Assembly: GCA_007695115.1 (NCBI GenBank)
Contig: REEK01000166.1
Span: 1-60,074 of the forward strand
DNA: 60,074 bases
Origin: Sphaerobacteraceae bacterium
GTDB taxonomy: Bacteria; Chloroflexota; Chloroflexia; Thermomicrobiales; Thermomicrobiaceae
Direction: 5' to 3'
The notes under the pieces were generated by a model. The model did no database searches and was not told where the DNA came from. It saw nothing but the letters and a program-made list of their open reading frames with translations. Shown here in pieces: positions 44,830 through 54,007 of the stretch; positions within the stretch are counted from its first letter, which is position 1, and every line of letters starts with the position of its first letter. Position numbers and translations under genes: made by a program.

Positions 44830-46144
44830 AATTCGAGTTCCCGAGCTTGGTGAGTCCGTTGTCGACGCGATGGTCGGCACCTGGCTGAAAAAAGAGGGTG
44901 AGTCAGTTTCCGCCGGGGAGACGCTGGTCGAACTCGAAACGGACAAGGTGAACGTGGAGATTGCCGCTGAAGAAGCCGGCGTGCTCCAGCAGATTCACAA
45001 GTCAGAGGGCGATACGGTTGAAGTCGGCGAAGTGATTGCCAGCATCGAAGCCGGAGCTGCGGCTGCAGCTCCCGCGGCTGATTCAGAATCCCAGAAGGCA
45101 GCCACCGCACCATCTGAAGAGCCGGTTGTCCAGGCTGCTACGCCTGCTGATGCCGGAGCCGCTGCCGGTGAAGAACAGCCCGAGCCGGTCGGTGGTGGTC
45201 GACGAGCCACTCCAGCCGTGCGACGTCTGGCCGAGGAGCACAGCATCGATCTCAGCCGGATTCCGGTCCATGGAGACGGAGACCGGGTAACCCGGGAAGA
45301 CGTGCTCAGCTTCGTGCAGCAGCAATCCCAGCCACAGGCCGCACCGGCGCCAACCAATGGCACCTCCGGCGAGTCTGCCCCGGCCGCAGCACCAGCTGCC
45401 GCAGCGGGTGGTGACTCAGCGCCGTTCTCGCTGTTGTCCGAGACGCGCCGTGAAGAGCGTGTCCGGATGAGCCGCCGTCGTCAGACGATCGCCAGACGAC
45501 TGGTCGAGGCACAGCAGAACGCTGCGATGCTCACGACCTTCAACGAGGTCGACATGACGGCAATCATGGATCTCCGCAAGCGTCGTCGGGATGCCTTCAA
45601 GGAGCGCCATGGAGTCTCACTCGGATTCATGTCGTTCTTCACCAAGGCATCGATCGGTGCGCTCAAGTCGTTCCCGGAGGTTAACGCCGAGATCCAGGGC
45701 GATGAGATCGTCTACAAGAACTACTACGACATCGGTGTGGCAGTTGGTGTCGATGATGGACTGGTTGTCCCTGTCGTTCGGGATGCCGATCGTAAATCGT
45801 TCGCACAGATCGAGCAGGACATTATCGATCTGGCCACACGAGCCCGTGACAACAAGCTCAAGATCGATGAGCTGGCTGGCGGTACCTTTACCATCACCAA
45901 CGGTGGTATTTTCGGGTCGCTATTGTCCACGCCGATCCTCAACCCGCCGCAGGTCGCGATTCTGGGAATGCACAAGATCCAGGAGCGGCCGATGGTAGTC
46001 GACGGAGAGATCGCCATTCGACCGATGATGTACCTGGCACTCTCCTATGATCATCGGATTGTGGATGGTCGAGAAGCCGTCCAGTTCCTGGTCCGGATTA
46101 AGGATCTACTGGAAGATCCCGAGAGCATGTTGATCGAGGGATAG
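44819..46144 (+). CDS. sucB: Dihydrolipoamide succinyltransferase, E2 of 2-oxoglutarate dehydrogenase
   Basis: A 441-residue E2. One lipoyl domain (residues 1-75; lipoyl Lys in ETDKVNVEI), an Ala/Pro linker, a peripheral-subunit-binding domain ([16 protein letters not shown], near 125-160) and the catalytic domain with the HxxxDG site [15 protein letters not shown] near residue 415. The REAVQFL ending is typical of succinyl-transferases rather than pyruvate E2. E3 is not in the window. Start overlaps sucA end. Confidence 0.95.
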   Translation: MPTEIRVPELGESVVDAMVGTWLKKEGESVSAGETLVELETDKVNVEIAAEEAGVLQQIHKSEGDTVEVGEVIASIEAGAAAAAPAADSESQKAATAPSEEPVVQAATPADAGAAAGEEQPEPVGGGRRATPAVRRLAEEHSIDLSRIPVHGDGDRVTREDVLSFVQQQSQPQAAPAPTNGTSGESAPAAAPAAAAGGDSAPFSLLSETRREERVRMSRRRQTIARRLVEAQQNAAMLTTFNEVDMTAIMDLRKRRRDAFKERHGVSLGFMSFFTKASIGALKSFPEVNAEIQGDEIVYKNYYDIGVAVGVDDGLVVPVVRDADRKSFAQIEQDIIDLATRARDNKLKIDELAGGTFTITNGGIFGSLLSTPILNPPQVAILGMHKIQERPMVVDGEIAIRPMMYLALSYDHRIVDGREAVQFLVRIKDLLEDPESMLIEG

Positions 46145-46170
46145 TCCGCCTCACAACGGTGAGTTGAGAG

Positions 46171-46203
46171 ACGCGCGGCGGAACATTCCGTCGCGCGTTT
46201 TTT
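46171..46203 (+). terminator. Intrinsic terminator of sucAB
   Basis: A 13-bp stem with one G-T pair (46171-46183 with 46186-46198) and a TTTTTTG tail lies 26 bases after the sucB stop. Confidence 0.9.
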
Positions 46204-46212
46204 GTCTAGCAC

Positions 46213-46329
46213 CCCGCCCCCTGTGTCATTCCGAGCTTGTCGAGGAATCCCTGACATCCGGGGTGTAAACGCTTGACCGGAGGCAGGCTGATGCGGGGCT
46301 CACAGATCCTTTGACAAGCTCAGGATGAC
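46213..46329 (+). repeat. 117-bp palindromic intergenic repeat, copy 1
   Basis: Identical to 46436-46552. Its two ends are imperfect inverted repeats (GTCATTCCGAGCTTGTCGAG near the left end and CTTTGACAAGCTCAGGATGAC near the right end; about 20 of 25 positions match), so it can fold into a long hairpin. The ends resemble the widespread 'AGCTTGTC-GAGGA' REP-like intergenic repeats. It contains no reading frame of note. Confidence 0.9.
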
Positions 46330-46382
46330 GTTCGAACTCTGCATCGCTATCGATAACGATTCGTCACGTTGCGAGGACAATC

Positions 46383-46404
46383 GGGACGGCAGGGGCGCCG
46401 TCCC
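46383..46404 (+). repeat. Short inverted repeat between the long repeats
   Basis: A perfect 8-bp stem GGGACGGC/GCCGTCCC with a 6-base loop, followed by CCTACA. It resembles a common GC-rich intergenic palindrome of several phyla. Confidence 0.6.
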
Positions 46405-46435
46405 CTACATCGGACGGTGGGTGGTGGTCAATTGG

Positions 46436-46552
46436 CCCGCCCCCTGTGTCATTCCGAGCTTGTCGAGGAATCCCTGACATCCGGGGTGTAAACGCTTGAC
46501 CGGAGGCAGGCTGATGCGGGGCTCACAGATCCTTTGACAAGCTCAGGATGAC
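46436..46552 (+). repeat. 117-bp palindromic intergenic repeat, copy 2
   Basis: A perfect copy of 46213-46329, 223 bases apart start to start. Its right end is 19 bases from the remaining part of a DoxX gene, which lacks its 5' half. The perfect identity of the copies indicates a recent duplication or gene conversion. Confidence 0.9.
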
Positions 46553-46570
46553 ATTTCCTCGATAACTCCG

Positions 46571-46924
46571 TTGCGAAGTTCCACCCCCGGAGGCGTGTTG
46601 ACCACGCTGGGTCTGCTGCATCTAATCGGCCCCATCCTGAAACTCGGCCCGATAATAACCGCAACCCGGCAGATGCACTGGAAAACGCCGGTGTGGGCCA
46701 CTGAGGGTGGTGCTGAACTCTTGCTCATTTACATCGCGATCGCCGTAGCTCTGGCAACGCAACATCCCGGAACGCTGTCGCTGGACCACCTGCTTGGGAT
46801 CAAGGGTCCGAAGGCTGTTACACTGGCAATGCTGGCAGGTGTCGCGGCCGGCCTGATCACGAGTGAGGTGCAGAACGCATCCGGAGATGACGACGAGGAG
46901 CAAACGTCTGCCGAAGCTGCCTGA
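46571..46924 (+). pseudogene. DoxX family protein, 5'-truncated
   Basis: A 117-codon frame whose residues 18-80 (IGPILKLGPIITATRQMHW, ATEGGAELLLIYIAIAVALA, TLSLDHLLG) align with the C-terminal half of DoxX membrane proteins. The N-terminal helix pair is missing; the first codons are Thr/Gly-rich and only a TTG start is available. The break lies just next to the 117-bp repeat. It may be expressed but is most likely a remnant. Confidence 0.6.
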
Positions 46925-47023
46925 CCTTTGCCCTTGCCCCAATCATCTGGTATCAGGCCATCTTCGCCGCGATCAGTAAACGAACAGGCGATCGCAAACT
47001 ACGAAACACGGAAATGGCATCTG

Positions 47024-47653
47024 ATGTTCTTCGACGATTGGGAACAACTGAGCAGCCCGACTATCCGCCCGGCCACCCCATCCGACGTCCGGACCATCGC
47101 CCGCATACATGTTGATGGGTGGAGAACAACCTATCAAGATGTCGTCCCCGCTGATCTGCTGAAGAATCTGAAACGTTCGGAGCGAGAACGCACCTGGATG
47201 CGCCTGGTCGCTGGCGGTGATTCAGGCCCATATGTGCTGGTGGCGGATCATCCGCGAGATGGCATTGTCGCCTTCGTCGCGGCTGGACCGGAACGATCCG
47301 ACAATCCGACCTACTCCAGCGAGGTATATGCAATATATGTTGATGGGAAACATCAACATTCTGGGATTGGGCGAAAGCTACTGCAGTACGTCGCCCAGAT
47401 CATGAGTGAGAACGCCCAGCAGGGCTTGCTCCTCTGGGCATTCACCGAGAGCCCCACCAATGACGTCTTCCGACGGCTCGGAGCTGAAGAAGTTGGCAAG
47501 CGAACGCGAACCTTCAGTGAGACGGAGATCGAAGAGACGGCCTTCGGATGGCCAGATATCAGGCGTCTGCTGGAAGAGGGGCCCGATGATAGCGAGGAAG
47601 CGTCAGACGAGGCCGAGTCGGACGACCAGACAGCAGAGCAAGACCCGGACTAA
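47024..47653 (+). CDS. GNAT family N-acetyltransferase
   Basis: A 209-residue acetyltransferase. The N-terminus (TIRPATPSDVRTIARIHVDGW, by residues 13-33) and the acetyl-CoA loop VYAIYVDGKHQHSGIGRKLL near residues 103-122 are typical. A charged Asp/Glu-rich tail (residues 180-209) follows the last strand. The ATG at 47024 is closest to the domain start. A broken relative lies at 48234-48382 after the HicBA pair. Confidence 0.88.
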   Translation: MFFDDWEQLSSPTIRPATPSDVRTIARIHVDGWRTTYQDVVPADLLKNLKRSERERTWMRLVAGGDSGPYVLVADHPRDGIVAFVAAGPERSDNPTYSSEVYAIYVDGKHQHSGIGRKLLQYVAQIMSENAQQGLLLWAFTESPTNDVFRRLGAEEVGKRTRTFSETEIEETAFGWPDIRRLLEEGPDDSEEASDEAESDDQTAEQDPD

Positions 47654-47724
47654 CGTCTTCCTGGGGGCGTTCGCTATACTTGACGAGCGCTGAGGTCCCA
47701 CTACTCGGAGAGGCACTTGAACCA

Positions 47725-47967
47725 ATGCTGACGCGTTATATCGACGTTGCACTGGAACACAGTCAGTATGAATGGCTCGAAGAAAGCCAGGAGTTTTACG
47801 GTGAGATTCCGGAACTGCCGGGAGTCTGGGCGACTGGTTCAACGATGGATGAATGTCGAATCGAGCTCAGAGAGGTTCTTGAAGAGTGGCTTGCGATGGG
47901 TTTGTCGATGAACCATCACATCCCAGTTCTGTCTGGTGTCGACGTCAACGTTGAGACAGTGCAATAG
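47725..47967 (+). CDS. hicB: HicB-family antitoxin
   Basis: An 80-residue HicB-type protein: a partial RNase-H-like fold with YGEIPELPGVWATGSTMDECRIELREVLEEW. It neutralises the HicA mRNA interferase and may repress its own operon. Its stop overlaps the hicA GTG by one base. The ATG at 47725 is the likely start, with GGAGAGG upstream. Here the antitoxin gene precedes the toxin gene. Confidence 0.85.
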   Translation: MLTRYIDVALEHSQYEWLEESQEFYGEIPELPGVWATGSTMDECRIELREVLEEWLAMGLSMNHHIPVLSGVDVNVETVQ

Positions 47968-48185
47968 TGCCTGCGTTTGGACCAGTAAGTCGGCGCGAGT
48001 TAATCCGTCGGCTCCGTGACTTGGGATTCGATGGTCCGTACTCTGGATCCCGGCACGCGTTCATGATGCGAGGTCAGTTGCGTATTCGTATACCAAACCC
48101 CCATCAGCGAGATATTGGCGTGGATCTTCTCCAGCGCATCCTGCGGCAAGCCGGAGTTTCACGAGAAGAATGGGAATCTCTCTAA
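47967..48185 (+). CDS. hicA: HicA-family mRNA interferase toxin
   Basis: A 72-residue double-stranded-RNA-binding-like fold: PVSRRELIRRLRDLGFDG followed by SGSRHAFMMRG (catalytic His in the SRHAFM motif) and IPNPHQRDIGVDLLQRILRQAGVS. It cleaves mRNA when free of HicB. GTG start overlaps the antitoxin stop. Confidence 0.88.
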   Translation: MPAFGPVSRRELIRRLRDLGFDGPYSGSRHAFMMRGQLRIRIPNPHQRDIGVDLLQRILRQAGVSREEWESL

Positions 48186-48233
48186 AGCAGTATCGTCTGC
48201 GTACGGTGCCCGACGCTTCGGATTTTGACAACG

Positions 48234-48382
48234 ATGGCCCGATCAACGTTCCGCACGCGCCGAGCCAGACCCGACGATGCCCCCAGATCGCCACCCATGT
48301 CGGCACTATCGGACAGAAGCCACTGGAAGAAACCGCCTTCGGGTGGGAGAATGTCGCGGTGCTGCTGGAGCATGGCAAGTGA
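48234..48382 (+). pseudogene. GNAT acetyltransferase remnant
   Basis: Starts TMARSTFRTRRARPDDAP, a GNAT N-terminus, then a frame change leads to QIATHVGTIGQ and directly to LEETAFGWENVAVLLEHGK, which matches the tail IEETAFGWPDIRRLLEEG of the GNAT gene at 47024. The whole catalytic middle is deleted, so it is a decayed duplicate. Confidence 0.7.
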
Positions 48383-48416
48383 TGCGGGACTATCGAGAAT
48401 CGAAGGGTCAGCCCAG

Positions 48417-49241
48417 GTGACAATCAACGAGCTTCGCTATGCCGCCACGACCGATGGTGGGCAGATCGCCTACGAATTCCGGGCTGAGACCGGTTCTGAG
48501 TTGCCTGTTCTGGCGTTGCACGGTGTGCTGGTCGGTACTTCGAACTGGGTGCATCAGATGCTCCGGATGCCGGAGTATCGCTGGGTGGCCCCGTTGTTTC
48601 GCGGGCATGGCAAGAGCAGCGATCTCTCCAGTCCCCCGGACATCGAAGAGGCCGCGCTGGACATGATCGCGGTCCTCGATGCCGAGGAGATCGATCAGGC
48701 CCTGGTGATCGGCAACTCGCTCGGAGCAACGGTGGCACTGGCACTTGGGTTGATGCGACCAGAACGCTGTCTGGGGCTGATTCTTGCCGAGCCGTCGATC
48801 CCGTCCCTGGTTGGTGAGGACGCGGGGCAGCGGTTGACCGATGAAGCGACGCGTACCCGTGAACTGCTGGCTGAGGATGATGTCGATGGCGCGCTCGGGG
48901 AGTTCGTCTATCCACGCCTGGGTGAGGGCTGGAAGAAGAAGCTCGGCCGGCGGCGCCTCGAAGAGTGGCGACACAACATCCATGCGGCCCCAGCCTGGCT
49001 GGATGCTGTGGTGGCCTTCGATCCCGGCCCCGGGCCGATGGCTGGGCTGCAACCACCAGCGCTGATCGTTAGAGGAGAGAACACCCGGACGCTCTATCGG
49101 GTGTTGACCGATGCTGTCGCTGAGTGCATCCCTCACGCCCAGCGGGATGTGGTTCCCGATGCCGGGCACGGTGCCCCGGTTGACAACCCGGCCTACTTCA
49201 ACGATCTGCTGAACCGGTTCGTCTCCGAGTTGCCATCCTGA
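48417..49241 (+). CDS. Alpha/beta-fold hydrolase
   Basis: A 274-residue hydrolase. Oxyanion region LALHGVLVGTSNW near residue 33, nucleophile elbow GNSLGATVAL near residue 101, catalytic Asp probably in the 215-235 region and His in PDAGHGAPVDNP near residue 250. Start GTG at 48417 with AAGGG upstream; the frame upstream overlaps the GNAT remnant. Substrate unknown. Confidence 0.88.
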   Translation: MTINELRYAATTDGGQIAYEFRAETGSELPVLALHGVLVGTSNWVHQMLRMPEYRWVAPLFRGHGKSSDLSSPPDIEEAALDMIAVLDAEEIDQALVIGNSLGATVALALGLMRPERCLGLILAEPSIPSLVGEDAGQRLTDEATRTRELLAEDDVDGALGEFVYPRLGEGWKKKLGRRRLEEWRHNIHAAPAWLDAVVAFDPGPGPMAGLQPPALIVRGENTRTLYRVLTDAVAECIPHAQRDVVPDAGHGAPVDNPAYFNDLLNRFVSELPS

Positions 49242-49516
49242 GCCATTTTGGGGCAATTCCCGGTTCGATCACGGTCTGTCGTTCACAAATTGGACGCGCC
49301 GCATTACAATTCGTCGGGCAGCGCATCGGACAACTTTGCTGCCTTATTGATTTGACGACGTGATACATGTCCACGCCAGGGCGTTCACTGCTGAATCCCG
49401 GGGTCGATGGTCTCGTTGATCACTCCTGGCAGATGTTGCCAGGACCGGGGTAACGCGTAACGCACCCGGTGTTACTATGCGTTGCATTGATAAATGCACC
49501 GAGAGGAGCACGATCC

Positions 49517-51151
49517 GTGGCGAAACTTACTGGCGGGCAGGCGCTCGCCCAGTCTCTGAAGAAACATGGCGTCGATACGATCTTCGGCCTGCCGGGCATT
49601 CAGCTCGACTGGCTGTTCGACGGCCTCTACGACCTCCAGGCAAATGGCGACCTCAAGATTATCCACACCCGACACGAACAGGCCACTACGTATATGGCCG
49701 ATGGCTATGCCCGCACCACCGGTAAGCCCGGTATCGCGGTGATGGTCCCTGGCCCTGGCCTGCTGAACGGTATGGCTGGACTTTCCACTGCCTACGCCTG
49801 CTCCTCGCCAGTGATGAGCATCTCGGGGCAGATCCGCTCCGATCTGATCGGTGTTGGACGTGGTGAGCTGCACGAGATCCCCCACCAGCTGGAGATGATG
49901 GCCGCGGTCACCAAGTGGGCCGAGCGTGCCATGAAGCCGGAAGACGTGCCGGGCATGGTCCACGAAGCCTTCAAGCAGATGATGAGCGGGCACGTCCGCC
50001 CGGTTCACATCGAAGTTCCGCCGGATGTGCTGCAGGCGCAGGCAGACATGGACATTTTCGGGATGCCGGAGATCGAGCGCGTCAAGCCAGATTCCGACAT
50101 GATCGAGAAGGCTGCCGAAGCGCTCGGCAAGGCTGAGCGACCAATTATCTATGTTGGTGGCGGCGTGCTGCGTGCCGAAGCATGGGACGAGCTCAAGGAG
50201 CTCGCGGAGATGCTCGAAGCACCGGTTGTCATGTCGGTCAACGGCAAGGGCTCCATCTCTGCGCGACATCACCTGGCTATGAGCATGCTGGCCGGACCGG
50301 ATCTGACGCCGAAGTCCGACGCCGTTCTCGTTGTTGGAACCCGCTTCCTGCAGCCGAGTAACGCCGAATGGGCGCCAGGGGGCGGACAGACCGTCATCCA
50401 GATGGATATCGACAACGAAGAGATCGGCCGCAACACGAAGCCGGATATCGGCATCGTTGCCGACGCCAAGCTGGGCCTCTCCGAGTTGATCGAGCGTGTC
50501 GGCAAGCACAACAAGTCGCGCGAATCCCGCAAGGAAGAGCTGGAGACCCTGAAAGCGCACTACGAAGACCTGCTCTTCGAGGTTCAGCCGCAGGCGTCTT
50601 ATGCACAGGCGATTCGTGACGTGCTGCCGGATGACGGCATCGTCGTCAACGAGAGCACCCAGGTCGGCTACTACGCTTCCGTTGGCTTCCCGGTCTATGA
50701 ACCGCGAACATTCATCGGTTCCGGCTACCAGGGCACGCTCGGGTTCGGTTTCGCCACGGCGCTCGGCGCCCAGGTAGGCAACCCGAACCAGAAGGTTGTC
50801 TCCATCAACGGCGACGGTGGGTTCTACTACAACGTCCAGGAACTCTCCACGATGGCCAAGTTCAACATCAACATGATCTGCGTTGTGTTCAATGATGGTG
50901 CCTACGGCAACGTCAAGCGCATCCAGCAGCAGTCGTTCAACGGCCGCACGATCGCCTCTGATCTGTACAACCCGGAGGTCGCCAAGACCGCCGAGGCGTT
51001 CGGAGTTCAGGGCATCAAGGCCGAAGGACCGGACGGACTGCGCTCCGCCATGGAAGAAGCCATGAACAGCGATGCGCCAACGCTGATCGAAGTGCCGGTC
51101 GGTGAGATGCCCTCAATGTGGCATCTGGTTCGCCGGGGGCAGAAGCAATAG
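49517..51151 (+). CDS. ThDP-dependent enzyme of the acetolactate synthase family
   Basis: A 544-residue protein. The N-terminal pyrimidine-binding domain has the catalytic Glu in HTRHEQATTYMADGYAR (near residue 50); the central domain is dinucleotide-like; the C-terminal domain has the ThDP motif GDGGFYYNVQELS...FND. It is of acetolactate synthase/benzoylformate decarboxylase type; exact substrate is not certain. GTG at 49517 is preceded by GAGAGGAG. It has no IlvN-type subunit neighbour, so it may not be the biosynthetic ALS. A tandem terminator follows. Confidence 0.88.
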   Translation: MAKLTGGQALAQSLKKHGVDTIFGLPGIQLDWLFDGLYDLQANGDLKIIHTRHEQATTYMADGYARTTGKPGIAVMVPGPGLLNGMAGLSTAYACSSPVMSISGQIRSDLIGVGRGELHEIPHQLEMMAAVTKWAERAMKPEDVPGMVHEAFKQMMSGHVRPVHIEVPPDVLQAQADMDIFGMPEIERVKPDSDMIEKAAEALGKAERPIIYVGGGVLRAEAWDELKELAEMLEAPVVMSVNGKGSISARHHLAMSMLAGPDLTPKSDAVLVVGTRFLQPSNAEWAPGGGQTVIQMDIDNEEIGRNTKPDIGIVADAKLGLSELIERVGKHNKSRESRKEELETLKAHYEDLLFEVQPQASYAQAIRDVLPDDGIVVNESTQVGYYASVGFPVYEPRTFIGSGYQGTLGFGFATALGAQVGNPNQKVVSINGDGGFYYNVQELSTMAKFNINMICVVFNDGAYGNVKRIQQQSFNGRTIASDLYNPEVAKTAEAFGVQGIKAEGPDGLRSAMEEAMNSDAPTLIEVPVGEMPSMWHLVRRGQKQ

Positions 51152-51172
51152 CCTAGTTCCGGAAATGGCAAA

Positions 51173-51236
51173 GGGAGGGCAATCAGCCCTCCCGTATGCC
51201 GGCAGGGGAGGGTCATCGACCCTCCCCTTTCTCTTT
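51173..51236. terminator. Tandem bidirectional terminators
   Basis: Two hairpins in a row: 8-bp stem 51173-51180/51186-51193, and 9-bp stem 51205-51213/51219-51227 with TTTCTCTTT after it. They serve the ThDP enzyme gene from the left and could serve the convergent Usp gene from the right. Confidence 0.85.
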
Positions 51237-52101
51237 ATGCGGGGTTCGATCGGAAGAGCAGCACCGGTATCCGGCAGTTGCGCAACGTGGCGTTGGTGGT
51301 GCTTCCGATGATCAGCGATCGAAATCGCGAGTGGTTGTAGGCACCCATCACCAGCAAATCGATATCGCTCGCGCTCGTCTCAGATGCAATCACGTCGTCA
51401 GTCTGGCCAGGCTTGATCGCCTGGGACACGCTGAATCCGGCCTCACGGAGCTTGTCGCTGGCTTCATTGAGCTGCGCTTCAGCGATCGGGCTCCCCTGTC
51501 CAACCATCAGCAAGTGACACTCGAGATCCTTGAGCAACGGCATACGGGCAATCGCGGTCACGGCACGTTTCGCGCTCGGGCCAGCGTCGTAGGCGATCAT
51601 GAACCGTTTGATCGGCTTGAATGTCCGGGAGGAAACAAGAATCGGCTTGCGACTGGCGCGAACCACGCGCTCCAGATTGCGGCCGAGATGCTCGGTTGCG
51701 CCCTCTGCCCCCTCGCCCCGCTTGCCGATGGCGACGAGGTCGGCCTCTTCTTCCATCAAGAGCACGGTATCGACGAGTTCGCCCTGACGCTGCCGACTCT
51801 TGACGTCCGTAACCCCGGCCTCGTTCAAGTGAGCGATGGCCTGATCCAGGATGATCCGGCTCTGTTTCTGGGCCAGTCTGGCACGTGATTCGTCGAGCGC
51901 TGTGAGCTCTTCGAGCAACTCTTCGTGTTCACCCCACCCGAGATTGCCGCTCCAGTCTGCCGGTGCGGACTGGGCGTTGTTGGGGCTGAGCGTGTGGACG
52001 ACGGTGATGGACGCATCCATACGCTTTGCGGCCCACGCTGCGTGATCACACACACTTTCGGAGTAGCTCGATCCGTCGATGCAGGCCAGGATTTGGTTCA
52101 T
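51235..52101 (-). CDS. Tandem-domain universal stress protein
   Basis: A 288-residue protein of two UspA domains. The first begins ILACIDGSSYSESV and ends near GKRGEGAEGATEHLGRN; the second begins MIAYDAGPSAKRA (about residue 168) and ends with GAYNHSRFRSLIIGSTTNATL, whose GxxG-(9)-G(S/T)TT is the ATP-binding signature. The first domain has lost part of this signature. It follows the SulP gene by 22 bases in the same operon. Confidence 0.9.
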   Translation of the reverse strand: MNQILACIDGSSYSESVCDHAAWAAKRMDASITVVHTLSPNNAQSAPADWSGNLGWGEHEELLEELTALDESRARLAQKQSRIILDQAIAHLNEAGVTDVKSRQRQGELVDTVLLMEEEADLVAIGKRGEGAEGATEHLGRNLERVVRASRKPILVSSRTFKPIKRFMIAYDAGPSAKRAVTAIARMPLLKDLECHLLMVGQGSPIAEAQLNEASDKLREAGFSVSQAIKPGQTDDVIASETSASDIDLLVMGAYNHSRFRSLIIGSTTNATLRNCRIPVLLFRSNPA

Positions 52102-52123
52102 CGGCGCATTACTCCAGTTCTGG

Positions 52124-53605
52124 CTAGTGCTTCGACATCATATCGATCGCGTCCGGATCGTCGTGTACGGCCAGCTTGTCGACAATCGTGGCAGTTGCCT
52201 CGTTCATGCCGAACAATTCTACTTCGGTGCCTTCACGACGGAACTTGAGGATCACTTTGTCCAGCGCCTCGACTGCCGAGATGTCCCAGAAGTGCGAGCG
52301 GCTGACGTCGATCCGTACCTTCTCCAGTACCTCGCGGAAGTCGAAGGCGTCGATGAACGAATCAGCCGAGGCGAAGAAGATCTGCCCGGAGATCACATAG
52401 GTGCGCTCCCGGCCATCGTCGGTCGCCGTCGAGCGAATGTTTACGATCTGCGAGATCTTCCAGGCGAAGAAGATGCCACTCAGCAGCACGCCAACCATCA
52501 CCCCGATCGCCAGATTGTGAGTATAGACCGTCGTTGCAACGGTCGAGATCATCACGATACTGGAGCTCTTCGGGTAGGTTCGCAGGTTCGCGATGGACGA
52601 CCAGCTGAACGTTCCGATCGACACCATGATCATGACTGCCACCAGTGCTGGCATCGGAATCAGGGCTACCCAGTCTCCCAGTACAACGATCAAGAAGAGG
52701 AGTACAACGCCCGCGGTAAAGGTTGAAAGCCTGCCCCGGCCACCTGATTTCACGTTGATTACTGACTGGCCGATCATAGCACAGGAGGCCATTCCACCGA
52801 GAAATCCGGTGGCGATGTTGGCCACACCCTGACCAGTGGATTCTCGATTCTTGTCACTTGGCGTATCGGTCAGATCGTCGACGATCGTGGCTGTCAGCAG
52901 TGATTCGAGCAGTCCCACGACTGTGAGAACCAACGCATAGGGCAGGATGATCATGAACGTTTCCAGATTCAATGGAATGTCGGGAATCAGAAACATGGGA
53001 AGAGATGAGGGTAGCTCACCCATATCACCGACAACACGAGGCTGCAGCCCGGCGAAGATCGAAATGGCGGTCAGTACGATAATGCAGACCAGCGGGGACG
53101 GCACGGCGGTCGTCAGGCGGGGCAGCAGGTAGATGATTGCCAGGCCGCCGGCGACCATCGGGTAGGTCATCCAGCCGACGCCGATCAATTCTGGAAGCTG
53201 TGCCATGAAGATGAGGATTGCCAGTGCGTTGACGAAGCCTGTGGTGACTGAACGGGAGACGAACCGCATCAGCGAACCGAGCTTCAATAAACCAGCGATG
53301 ACCTGAAAAATACCGGTCAGGACCGTCGCGGCGAAGAGATACTCCACTCCGTGATCCCGGACCAGCGTCACCATCAGCAGGGCCATAGCCCCGGTTGCCG
53401 CCGAGATCATGCCGGGTCGTCCACCCGCGAAGGCAATCACCACGGCCATGGAGAACGAGGCGTAGAGTCCGACTTTCGGGTCGACTCCGGCAATGATGGA
53501 GAAGGCGACAGCTTCTGGAATCAGTGCCAGCGCCACCACGATTCCGGCGAGCACGTCTCCCCGGATGTTGCCGAACCACTCGGCACGCATTCTGGACAAA
53601 AACAT
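52124..53605 (-). CDS. SulP family anion transporter with STAS domain
   Basis: A 493-residue transporter with about ten to twelve membrane helices and a C-terminal STAS domain (about residues 400-493, [16 protein letters not shown]). The N-terminal [20 protein letters not shown] is the SulP signature. SulP carriers move sulfate, bicarbonate or other anions; the Usp partner and the short STAS resemble bicarbonate-type systems but substrate is not proven. First gene of the SulP-Usp operon. Confidence 0.92.
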   Translation of the reverse strand: MFLSRMRAEWFGNIRGDVLAGIVVALALIPEAVAFSIIAGVDPKVGLYASFSMAVVIAFAGGRPGMISAATGAMALLMVTLVRDHGVEYLFAATVLTGIFQVIAGLLKLGSLMRFVSRSVTTGFVNALAILIFMAQLPELIGVGWMTYPMVAGGLAIIYLLPRLTTAVPSPLVCIIVLTAISIFAGLQPRVVGDMGELPSSLPMFLIPDIPLNLETFMIILPYALVLTVVGLLESLLTATIVDDLTDTPSDKNRESTGQGVANIATGFLGGMASCAMIGQSVINVKSGGRGRLSTFTAGVVLLFLIVVLGDWVALIPMPALVAVMIMVSIGTFSWSSIANLRTYPKSSSIVMISTVATTVYTHNLAIGVMVGVLLSGIFFAWKISQIVNIRSTATDDGRERTYVISGQIFFASADSFIDAFDFREVLEKVRIDVSRSHFWDISAVEALDKVILKFRREGTEVELFGMNEATATIVDKLAVHDDPDAIDMMSKH

Positions 53606-54007
53606 TCGAGCGCAATCCTGTCTTCACCCGGTCTGCACGCACGCACCCGGGATATGTTCTGAGCATTGAAAAGGTGTGGAGAGCTATGAATTGAAACGTT
53701 TGGAAGACGTTTCGGACCGGTTTACTATAACAAAGAGGTCAAGAGTTGTTGATCAAGAATCTGTTTTGATGGTCTCTGATCCGGTCCAAATCCGCTAGAT
53801 CTGACTCCCCGGGATTCCCGCTTCCTGTCTGAATAGACACTCGAATTGCATCCAGTCGGGTCGCTGTTTCGACACGCCTTCCTGCACCAATTGTGACCCG
53901 CCCCTCAGTCGAAGCCCCGTAGCCTTGCCAGACGTTCAGCCCCGCGAATTGCGGAGCTGGTGATGGCTACCGAACGATATCCTGACACGTGGGAAGACGA
54001 GGGGCTC
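53606..54007. promoter_or_regulatory. Divergent intergenic region with inverted repeat
   Basis: Between the SulP gene and the ABC importer. It contains a perfect inverted repeat GAAACGT-N7-ACGTTTC (53693-53713) and an AT-rich stretch GTTTACTATAACAAAG (53720-53740) that probably holds the SulP promoter. The repeat is a possible operator. No gene is supported. Confidence 0.45.

Noticed and set aside
46213-46552. Insertion sequence
   Set aside because: The repeated units have no transposase gene and are too short; they are treated as REP-like non-coding elements.
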